Assembly: GCA_037157565.1 (NCBI GenBank)
Contig: JAZHRO010000012.1
Span: 57,465,501 to 57,529,500, forward strand
Source of the DNA: Thalassia testudinum
Lineage: Eukaryota > Streptophyta > Magnoliopsida > Alismatales > Hydrocharitaceae
Length of the DNA stretch: 64,000 bases
Direction: 5' to 3'
In this document: piece by piece, positions 11,604 through 21,035 of the stretch
Numbering within the stretch: position 1 is the first letter of the stretch
How the letters are laid out: every line of letters starts with the position of its first letter
Position numbers and translations under genes: made by a program
Notes under the pieces: generated by a model
Seen by the model: the letters and a program-made list of their open reading frames with translations, nothing else
What the model was told of the DNA's origin: nothing
Databases searched by the model: none

Positions 11604-12993
11604 TGTTGAGTCGAAAATCGTCGTAGTTTAGGAAAATGTGTGGTAGTATAGCAACGAAAATCAAATAAACACACAAAATTTATAATCTTGAAAAATGTGA
11701 GTTTCCAAGGTCGTTCGCAAGTAGCAAACAGTTGTAATTCAATCCACTAATCAAATATAAATGATGAGCACAATAAACAAGTCACAAGTAAAGATATGCA
11801 ATGAATAATCAATCAAAAATATATTCAATAAGTAGTCAAATTGTATCTTAAGATCAGTATACAAAGAATATAACAGAAAGCCTAAAAATGTGGTGGTTTA
11901 AACCACCAATGAATCATTTAACACTTGGGCTCAAATCAAAGCTTAATATCAAACTTCTCTTCTTCTCTCAAACACTTAGCGTATTCTCAAGTCAAGCTCT
12001 TCATCACTACTCTTAGTCTTAACCAAATTCCCAATATTTCAGACGTCTTAACAATGCCACAGGTGCCTTAACTTTAGGAATTACACCTGAGATCAGTCGT
12101 CTGATTGTAACTCAGAACAACACTCCCACTACTCACTCAGCAAACCCTTCTTTCTCTCTCTCCAGACTAGACCCGATTCAGAGCCAATTCGATTCAGACC
12201 CAATAGACTCTGCACAGGGGGGACTGGTCCAGGTCGCATGGGCAAGGGCGAGTTGGGTTGTCTGCGCATGCTCGTGAGGCGGGACCCAACCCCTCGTGTA
12301 CTGGGCGAACAACCAGTGAGCTCAATTCAATATATATCAAAATTTGATTTAAAGTTCTACGATGTGCCACTATGGTTACTCTGTGCTCTTCGCATGTTGC
12401 AACTAAAAGCTTCAGGCTAAATTGGTGAAGATGCGCTGCTTTGTTCTTCAAATCAAAGGCCCAAGTGGCTTCTTAGATTGAATCTATGTTATCTGGAGGT
12501 GGAAGCAAGGTTGATGGACGGTGAACGGCAACACACGATGGCAACGTGATCAGCGACGGTGAGAAGTCCTGAAAGGAAACATGGGTCTATAACCCAAATC
12601 AAATGGTCCATGAGAATCGTCGAAGCACAGAAGGTGTGGTGGTGATGGCAATTTGGTGTTTGGATGTGTATGGAGGTCAAACGGAGTCGAGGCTAACAGC
12701 GGAAGGTGGGTTTGGTCGAGGTGACGATGGAGTGATTAAAGCTCCTTATTTTATTAGGGCTTATGGTCGGTGGATGGACAAGAAGGTATTGTTGGTGGTG
12801 ATGTGGTGTTTTGTGCAGTGTAGCATGTCCGCTGCCACACCAGAGACGTGGCTGGAGATGAACAAGACTAGGGGGCAGAGAGTTTGTTTGAGGTCAAAAG
12901 TAGATTCTAAGGTTCTAATTCTAGCCTAGGAGTTAAGGGGAAGGAGGAAACCTATTCTATTGGTCGAAAGGGGAAGAAACTCGTGCCAACATG
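11604..12993 (-). repeat. Ath-G 5' LTR, distal (R/U5) part
   Basis: Ends CTCAACA at 11604 directly before the PBS. It shares blocks with 50030-51200 (minus), 63014-64000 (minus) and 39880-40819 (plus), including CTTGCGAACGACCTTGG and ATCACCAC-like segments. Its upstream part is displaced to 30503-31732 by Tek-B. The two parts sum to 2620 bp, matching the other copies (2599 and 2724 bp). Confidence 0.75.
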
Positions 12994-15763
12994 TGTTAAG
13001 ACCCGTGCCATGAAAGTTCTTTAAGATGTCTGGGACTTGGGCCAAACGTCTGGAAATCAATTTTTGCGTGCGTACGACCTCGAGTCAACGCGCATGCCGC
13101 GCGCAGACTGAGCCCCAGCCGCCTTCTTCTCTTTCTTCCCTCCTCGATAGCAAAACCTTTTCCCCCCTCACACCTACTTATATCCCCTCCTCTCCCTCAC
13201 GCCACCCCACCTCATCCGTCTTCTTCCTCCAGCACGAGAGCGAGAGTGAGAGCGAGCAGCAGCTGCTGCCAATTGCAGTGGCATAGAGGAGAGGGGCAGC
13301 AAGAGGAGGGAAGAGAGGAGAGCGCACTAGCCGTGAGGGAGCTCGGCAGAGAGGCTCGCGGCTGGTCGGGTGTGTGCGAGGTGGAGTGTTGTGTAGGGGA
13401 GGTTCCCCCAACGCTGCTGCAGCTAGAGCAGCGGACGAGCAGCTACGCGGTGTGGTCGCGTGCAGCAGGAAGAAGATGAAGGAGCTTCTGATTCTGGGAC
13501 TTTTCCCAGAATTAGACGTCTGGACCTACATCCAGACGACGCGGACGACGTCTAGAGGATGCTCTAGACAACTGAGAGGTACGTACTGCATCCTATGCTT
13601 CCCTTTACGGATACGGCCATGCGGGTCGTTCTACCGAAGCTCTGTTGCGTGCCGTGTTTAAGAGATTTTGCGTACGCACGCAGGATTCACTTCGGGAAGG
13701 CACGGGACACGCCTTCCCACTTGGTTCAGACGTCTGGGCAAGGCACTAGACGGTGGAGAGCGTTTCCAGACGCCCGGAGGGATAGCCGGACGTCTGGAAC
13801 TAGGTCCAGACAATTCAGCAGGATCCCTGGACGTCTAAGGAGCAGCACCGAGCTAGGTATGGATCTGGACCCCTTTTAAGACGTTTGGAAGGTGTTCCAG
13901 ACGTCTGATTTGAGTCAGAGTTGTCTTTTTTGACCTGTTTAGGGTCCATTAGTGGTTCGATTTCCACGTTTAAGATTTCTTTCTTCTTCGTATAAGTTCC
14001 TCTACTTGCTGGAATGCTTATTATCATGTTCTGAGTGGTTTCTTGTGGCTAATCCTTGTATTAGGACCCCATTCTATTGCGGATTTGGGGGTTGCGGAGG
14101 CACGTGGACCTGCCGATCACGCCCCCATTACTCCCAATTTTGCAGGTAGAGTGGCTTCCCTTAGTTAATTACAAACTTAACTGCATGTCTAGAATAAATG
14201 ATAGATCCTAAGGTATGGCATGAATCCTAGGATCAGAAACACTAGATTGAATGATAGATCCTAGGGTGTGGCATGAATCTTAGGATTAGAAACACTGGAA
14301 CGATTGTATTGAATGCCTGAATTGCAGTCTTAGATGAGTAGATAGAATAATAATAATTACCTGTAATTGGATAACAGCTGCCTGTGGAATGTAGAGTACC
14401 GTTGTTAATAACTGCTACATGTAATTCCTGTTGTTTGAAATTAAATACGAGTTGCTTATATATAAATTGGAAAAGAATGATTGAATGTTAGAAACACAGG
14501 CTAAATGCGAATAAACCAGAAATGATGAAACCTAGTATGGCTTGGCCTGAGAAACATGAGCATGAACCCTACGGGGAATTAGGTGTAGAGCTCTTGGAAA
14601 CAAATAGAATAGAACTTAAAAAGTGAATGGGAAAGTGTGTTGTCTCTTGGGTACGTTGTACCAAAGGGAGCACATATTACCTCTTAGTGTAAAGGGGAGC
14701 TTGCCGCCCTCAAGTCGAGACCGGGGTGAGTTTGGCCACTTTGCACCGACTTTCTGGCCCTCACGTACACAGTACTAGGGAGAGTTGCTAGTGTAGGGGG
14801 AGAGCTAGCCACCCCACGGGGCCTAGGGTTTAGCTAGCCGTCCTACACCGATTTGTTAGGCCCACTAAGCAAACCAGGGTAGTCAAGCGAGGGTGCGCGA
14901 ACTGTGGAGGGGCGAGGCTCCTATTTGGTTACTGTGGAGGGGCTAAACCCCTCTTACTGAGAAGGCTATGCCCTATACTAGTACCGTGCTGTGCTTTGGG
15001 CGCACCCGTTAACGGAAACAACTGACCGCGTGCTAGTGCAAGGTAGCTACCCGTGCGTTTATCGCACGTGCCGTAGTTACCGTTACGTCTGTCAGCGACC
15101 TTGGGGTGGTTGACTGAAGGTAGGACCACCACGGGGGACTCTCCCAGCCAGGAGAGCACCATGTGCTACTTCTACTCTTCGGAAAAGACTGCAATCAAGA
15201 TCGTTCCTAAGATGAACATTCGAGATCAAGAAAAAGACCTGATAAATAAACCAAGTGATGAAAGAAAGAATAATTAGTTGAATAAAGAAAGAAATTGAAA
15301 CAATAGCTACCTGTCCACCTTTACTATTTCTCTTAGTTACCTGGTTGTCACTCTACTCAGTGTTTCGCTGACGTGTCGTACTTACCACCTTTTTCAGCTC
15401 CAGCTGTTGAGCAGCCAGAGCCTACGGCTGCAGAGGGTGCTGGGCTCAGTAGAGCCCAGTAGTTGTACTTTTGTTGTACCCCATTTTCTGTAGTTGTGAG
15501 AATTTTGTTACATTTTTTTGTACTCTTTTATTGTAATTTTATATTCCTGTGCCCTTTTTAAATTCTCTACTGTTGCGGTGGTGTATACTGTAGTAGTTTA
15601 ATTCTTTACTCCTGTACTTTGTTACTTTTAGTTGCTTGCATGGTGAATGTGGTTTATTTCACTGCTTTTTCGGTTACTTTCTCATTGGACGACAGGGTCT
15701 TGGGATCAGTCGAGTCGATCCGATTCTCGTGTCCTGTAGGGATTTGGGAATCGGGTCGTAACA
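12994..15763 (+). repeat. Tek-B 5' LTR (2770 bp)
   Basis: Starts TGTTAAGACC, ends GGGTCGTAACA, followed by TGGTATCAGAGT (PBS with one change, 15767-15778). TATA-like ACTTATATCC near 13166, GATTCTGGGACTTTTCCCAGAAT hairpin region near 13490, splice-donor-like GAGAG|GTACGT at 13579, GACGTC-type sites 13514-13910, CCTAGG repeats near 14205-14265. Confidence 0.9.
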
Positions 15764-15948
15764 AGATGGTATCAGAGTAAGGTCATCCCAAGAAATGAAC
15801 CAACTGGCTGGAAAATAACAAATTCACGTGCTTCTAACTAGAGTAACCACCACAACGTACCTTTTGACATCTGTTCTAGGGTTCCTTCGTTGAATGTCGA
15901 TTAGAATTGACGTCTTTTCTGTTCGGTGTTCGCGTCACCTTGCAGGAG

Positions 15949-18166
15949 ATGCCTCGACGTGGGACTTGTAAGGTGGGCCGCGGACGCGACCGAGGACGAG
16001 GTCGGAGCGGCGAGCGCATTGAGCCCGACACCTCAGTGGACCAGCCACTACTCCCAGGCATTCAAGCCTAGGACCTCGCCCAGCTGATATGGGAGATCGT
16101 ACGAGAGGAGCTTCACCCGCCGCCACGAGCCCCTCTCCCTGGGGCCGCGGAGCGGGAGTCCTCTGTGGGACCATGAGACGGACACGACACTGGACGTGGG
16201 GAAGGGGGTGTCCCTCCACCGCCCCGACCTTCCTCCGATGCTTCCTAGCGTGAGGCCTCCCTACCTGGAGGCGTACCAGCTTCTCCACTTCAGCGCCATT
16301 ACGAGCTTTTCAGAAAATTCCGGAAGCTGAAGCCCCCTCCTTCAAGGGGGATGAGGACCCGACCGAAGCGGAGGACTGGCGCGAGCAAATCGAGAAGATG
16401 CTTGACACCCTTTGCCCCCCTATGGAGTGCCGCATGGCCTTTGCCACGAACCAACTAGAGAGCGTGGCACACAGGTGGTGGAGGGCAGTCAGAGGTCAGG
16501 AGAGGGCCGAGCAGACTTGGGACCAGTTTGTCACCCTCTTCTACGAGCAGTATTTCCCTCAGACGAGGTAGGACCAAAGGAGGCGGGAGTTCCACACTCT
16601 CATCTAGGGGACGATGACCACGAGCGCGTACCGCACGTGTTTTCTGGAGGTGTCTCATTTCGCCGCGACAGCTGTGGCTACCGAGGAGGAGCGCCTTTGG
16701 AGGTTCACCGAGGGGCTCCGGCCTACTATTCGGGGGTATGTCAAACCCAGAAGCTGCCTACGTTCTCGAGGGTGGTGGAGGCAACCATGACGTATGAAGA
16801 GACCAACCCGTCCGCACGCGACACTGACAGCGGGCGGAAGAGGCCCTACCAGCCAGACTTCTCACAGGGCCAACGAGAGAGGAGGAATGTGGCACCTGCT
16901 GGAGAGCCGTCACACTTTGCGGGGCCGTCAGTGGCCCTTGGGGCCCCCGATAGGGGTCAGCTGCCAGCAACGAACCCCCACCCAGCTATCAGTAGGGATC
17001 CACTGAGGGAGGAAGTCGAATCCCCCTTTGCTACCAGTGTGGCCAGTCGGGCCACATCAGGAGGGACTGCCCGTCTAGGGCTGGAGGTCAGCAGATGCTC
17101 CCCGCGCCGAGCACTGGAGGACGAGCTGGAGGCCGTGGTTTCCAGGCGCGAGGAGGAGGACTGCAGTTGCGGGGAGGGTACCAGCCAGCGGCTACCCGTC
17201 CGACTTAGAGTGTGGCTGCTTCGTCTGCACTTAGGGCTGAGGGGGCGTATCAACGCCCTGACACACAGAGATGCCAGAGCTTCAGGATCAGTGGTGGCAG
17301 GTATGATTACAATTTTCGGCAGACTTGTTTACACGCTTTTCGATTCTGGCGCCACGCACTCGTTTGTCATTGCTAGTTTTGCGGATAGTTTGGGGCAGGA
17401 CTGTGTGTTGTTAGAGGATCCATTCATGATCGGAGGTCCGAGAGGTCAGTTGTTTGTAGCTGAGGAGGTTTACACAGGTTGTGAGGTCAGTGTTAGGGGA
17501 CACAGCCTTCCCGCTGACCTGATTATGATACAGATGGAGGACTTTGGCGTGATTTTGGGGATGGACTGGCTGTCCGCTTGCCATGCCTTAGTGGACTGAT
17601 TTGAGAGGAAGATCGTCTTCTCCATACCGGAGTTGCCTTCTTTTGAGTTCCACGGGCAACCAGTGGACGGAGGCTTCAGGTGCATTTCTACACTTCGAGC
17701 GGCGAGACTTTTGGGCCAGGGGTGTGAAAGCTTCCTGGCTTGTGTGGTGGCGGAGCCCAGCCCTGTGGCAGACCTTCAGAGTATCCCGGTGGTCAGAGAG
17801 TACCCCGACGTGTTCCCAGATGAGTTGCCAGGACTACAGCCCGAGCATGAGATTAAGTTTGAGATCTCACTGGTACCGAGGACCAGCCCCATTTCTACAG
17901 CATCGTACAGGATGGCACCACTTGAGCTGCGAGAGCTCAAGTCTCAGTTGCAGGACCTTCTAGAGAAGGGCTTTGTGAGGCCCAGTGCATCTCCGTGGGG
18001 AGCCCCGGTATTATTCATGCAGAAGAAGGATGGTACCCTACGCCTTTGCGTGGACTACAGACAGCTGAATAGGGTTACCATCAAGAACAGGTATCCGCTA
18101 CTGAGGATTGACGACTTGTTTGACCAGTTGCAAGGTGCCACGGTATTCTCCAAGATAGACCTAAGG
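15949..18166 (+). pseudogene. Tek-B gag-pol, 5' part (gag to early RT)
   Basis: Starts at ATG 15949 after CACCTTGCAG. Gag is shifted by a small deletion near 16745 (compare Tek-A 21832) and has several stops. The zinc-knuckle DNA (about 17030-17080) is present but not in the frame used before and after it. Protease DSGATHSF is visible near 17343. A TGC to TGA stop lies at 17597. RT follows from 17633 and is cut at the KIDL motif by Tek-A at 18167. Confidence 0.88.
18162..18166. repeat. Target-site duplication of Tek-A, left copy (TAAGG)
   Basis: TAAGG before the TG of Tek-A; repeated at 28577-28581. Removing one copy plus Tek-A restores the RT reading of Tek-B across [11 protein letters not shown]. 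Confidence 0.97.
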
Positions 18167-18718
18167 TGTAACGAGCGCGTGCCCCAGACGTCTTTTAAGA
18201 CGTCTGGGAGGTGGCCCAGACGTCTGTAAAGACGTCTGGGATCACATCCGGACGTCTGACCAGACGTCCGGGATAGTTTACAGACGTCTGGCGAACAGTT
18301 ATGCTCGCACGGGATATTCGTCTGCGCGCCTGTGCGCGCAGACCTGCGATCCCGCATCTTCTCTGCGGCTGCAGGCGACTGCGACCGTCTCTCCCTCCTC
18401 TCCGCGCGGCGTTAAAAGGGGGAGGGGGCGCGCCTCCCCTCCCGTCTCCACCATCTTCCTCCTTCTCTCCTGCCTGTGCGCGAGAGCGAGCGGACGCGAG
18501 GGCGCAGCGGCAACGGCGGGCGCAGTAGGCGCGGAGGAGCTGCGGCGTGCGAGGGCGGGGCTCTGCCGTGAGGGCGAGCTCGCCGGGAGCGGCTTGGCCG
18601 GCCGGCGGAGGGCGCAGGGGGCGCAGAGCGTCGCGGAGAGGGACCTACTGCGGGCGGAGCAGCGGACGCGCGAGGTGCGACGCGGGCGGCGTCGCGAGCG
18701 GAGGCCGAGCGAGGTTTT

Positions 18719-18742
18719 GATTCTGGAAAAATCTCCAGAATC
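18719..18742 (+). other. Conserved hairpin GATTCTGG...CCAGAATC in the LTR leader
   Basis: Eight-bp perfect arms (18719-18726 and 18735-18742) with an 8-nt loop, followed directly by AGACGTCTGG. Present in similar form in Tek-B, Tek-C and the solo LTR, with changed loop bases. Confidence 0.6.
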
Positions 18743-18801
18743 AGACGTCTGGACTGATATCCAGACGACAAGGTCGACGTCTGTGAGATCATACAGACAT
18801 C

Positions 18802-18813
18802 TGAAAGGTGAGT
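18802..18813 (+). other. Predicted splice donor in the Tekay leader (CTGAAAG|GTGAGT)
   Basis: Strong plant-type donor; equivalents at 2417 (GTAAGT), 13579 (GTACGT) and 47305 (GTGAGT). Pairs with the acceptor before gag at 21031-21032, which would give a 2225-nt intron containing the R/U5 remainder and the PBS. Confidence 0.5.
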
Positions 18814-19372
18814 TCCGCTTTCTCCTTCTTTTGTCGACTGACCGTACTGAGGGAGGAGGGTTGGCGGTGCGCAGGTGTTCGGATTCGTCATCCTTTGCGA
18901 ATCAGACGTCTGGAAGTTGTACCAGACGGCGGGAGTGACCTCCAGACGTCCGGAGAGACCATCGGACGTCTGGGATCTAGGAGAGACGTCCCCACAGACT
19001 TCTGGACGTCCGGGGAACCAAGCCGAACAGGTAATTCTCTGATCCACCGTTTAAGACGTCTGGAAGGAGTTCCAGACGTCTGATTTTGCACAGTATTGTC
19101 TTTCTCGACCCGTTAGGGCCCGTTTGGGCTCCGTTTTCCGCGATTCGAGTTGCGTTCGTTTCAGAATTTATTCCTCTACCCGCCTACAGTAGCTATACAC
19201 TGTTTTGAGACACTCCTTGTGTTGATCCTTGTGATAGGACCTCGTTCGGTTGCCGTCTTGAGAGTCGCGGAGGCGCGCGGGATTCCCGACCACGACCCCA
19301 TTACTCCCGTTGTACCTGGTAGAGTGGTTTTAACTATTAAAAATCTGTTAAAGTATGGAATCATAACTAGAA

Positions 19373-19499
19373 CCTAGGGCATTGCATGAATCCTAGGAAT
19401 GAGAAATGTATGGAATGATAGCTCCTAGGTGTTGCATGAATCCTAGGGCCGGAAAACTAGATTGTATGATAGATCCTAGGATATGGCATGAATCCTAGG
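19373..19499 (+). repeat. CCTAGG repeat array in the LTR
   Basis: Three imperfect units of about 50 bp, each with GCATGAATCCTAGG; six CCTAGG palindromes. Conserved in Tek-C (about 2995-3120), Tek-B (about 14205-14265) and the solo LTR (about 47878-48003). Confidence 0.7.
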
Positions 19500-20860
19500 A
19501 TGGAAAAACTAATGGTATGTACCTTACTGCAGTCTTGGAAAAATGGAAAGGAATATATAAAGCTGCCTGTAAATTTAATTAACAGCTGCCTGTTATGCAT
19601 AAAGAATCATGTTGAGATCATGGAATGTGAGAACGAGAATCTGGAAAGTGAAACATATGATGTTCTGAGATAAAGAGCTGGAACCCTACGGGGAATTAGG
19701 AGTGGAACTCCTGGAAAGAAAAGGAATGGAACTGAGATGTAGTTTGTACTGTCTCTTGGGTACGCAGTACCAAGGGAAGTACCTGTACCTGTTTTAGTGC
19801 AGAGTGGGGCCAGCCGCCCCAGGGACCCGGGGTTAGGATTGGCCGCTCTGTACCGACTTGTTGGCCCTCGTGTACGTAGTACCGAGGAGAGCTAGTAGTG
19901 TTAGGAGAGTACTAGCTACCCCACGGGCCCCGGGGTTCTGCTAGCCTCCTTCACCGACTTGTTAGGCCCACTAGGGCAAACCAGGGTAGTCAGGCGAGGG
20001 TGCGCGGACTGTGGAGGGGCAAGGCCCCGGTTTGGTTACTGTGGAGGGGTTGGACCCCTGTTACTGAGAGGGCTCTGCCCTGGTTCCGTGCTGTGCTTTG
20101 GGCGCACCCGTTAGCGGAAACGACTGACCGCGTGCCAGTACGGGCTAGCTACCTGTGCGTTTATCGCGCGTGCCGTAGTCACCGTTACGTCTGTCAGTGA
20201 CCTTGGGGTGGTTGACTGAGGGTAGGATCACCACGGGGGACTCTCCCGGCCAAGAGAGCACCACGTGCTACTTCTACTTTTGGAAAAGACTGCAATCAAG
20301 ATCGTCCCACGAGGACATCCGAGATCAAGTAAAGGATCTGAGAAGTAAATGAAATAGTGAGAAAAATTGAAAGATGTAAATAAAAGGAAGTAATAGAACA
20401 TAACAGCTACTGTACACTCTACTGTTGCCTTTAGTTAGTTTGCCACTCTACTCAGCGTTTTGCTGACGTGTTACACTCGTTACCTTTTTCAGGACCAGGT
20501 GTTGAGCAGCCAGGGTCGGCGGCTGCAGAGGACGCTGGGCCGAGTAGGGTCCAGTAGAGTTGCCACAGCTTTGTACCTTCTTTTGTTTCTGTTCTAGTGA
20601 GTAGTTTTGTTTCCGCTGTACCTTCTTTACCTGCAGTTTTTGTTATATGATAAATGTTGTTTTACTGTTGTGGTGGTGCCTACTGTAGTAGTTTCTTTCC
20701 TTACTGCTGTACTTTCTTACTGTTAGTTATATTCATGCTGAATGTGGTTTATTTTACTGTCTTTTGGTTACTTCCTCGTTGGACGACTGGGTCTTGGGAT
20801 TAGTCGAGTCGGTCCGATTCTCGTGTCTCGTAGGGACTCGGGAACCGGGTCGTTACAAGA

Positions 20861-20872
20861 TGGTATCAGAGC
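20861..20872 (+). other. Primer-binding site, initiator tRNA-Met (Tek-A)
   Basis: TGGTATCAGAGC three nt after the 5' LTR. Confidence 0.95.
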
Positions 20873-21019
20873 AAGGTCGTCCCGAGAAGTGAATCAACTG
20901 ACTGGAAAATAACCAATTCACATGTTTATAGCTAGAGTAGCCACCACAACATATCCTTGACTTGAGCTCTTAGAAGTGTTGTTAGGTACCGTCTGTTTTG
21001 ACGTTTCCATTTTGTTTCG

Positions 21020-21035
21020 CGTCTCCTTGCAGGAG
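21020..21035 (+). other. Predicted splice acceptor before gag (CTCCTTGCAG|GAG)
   Basis: Pyrimidine-rich stretch and CAG ending 3 nt before the gag ATG at 21036; also present before the ATG in Tek-C (4655) and Tek-B (15949). Inferred partner of the LTR donor. Confidence 0.5.

Larger units (their letters stand above)
18187..19085. promoter_or_regulatory. Cluster of GACGTC palindromes in the Tek-A LTR
   Basis: Sixteen GACGTC hexamers counted by eye in about 0.9 kb, mostly inside CCAGACGTCTGG or CAGACGTCTG, seven of them in the first 115 bp. GACGTC is the core of plant bZIP (C-box/TGA-type) sites, so an enhancer role is plausible but inferred. The same cluster is in every Tekay LTR of the window. 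Confidence 0.7.
18167..20857 (+). repeat. Tek-A 5' LTR (2691 bp)
   Basis: TG...CA ends, TATA-like TTAAAA at 18412-18417, GC-rich leader with a T/C-rich start region, GACGTC cluster 18187-19085, hairpin 18719-18742, splice donor at 18808, six CCTAGG sites 19373-19499. Short minus- and plus-strand ORFs here recur identically in the 3' LTR and are not genes. Confidence 0.97.

Noticed and set aside
18412..19047. 211-residue minus-strand ORF, repeated at 26131-26766
   Set aside because: It lies in the two identical LTRs of Tek-A, composed of GACGTC repeats and GC-rich leader; the pair is LTR duplication, not a gene family.
18187..19085. Repeated CAGACGTCTG units as a CRISPR array
   Set aside because: Units are short, unevenly spaced palindromes in a plant LTR, with no constant long repeat or cas genes.
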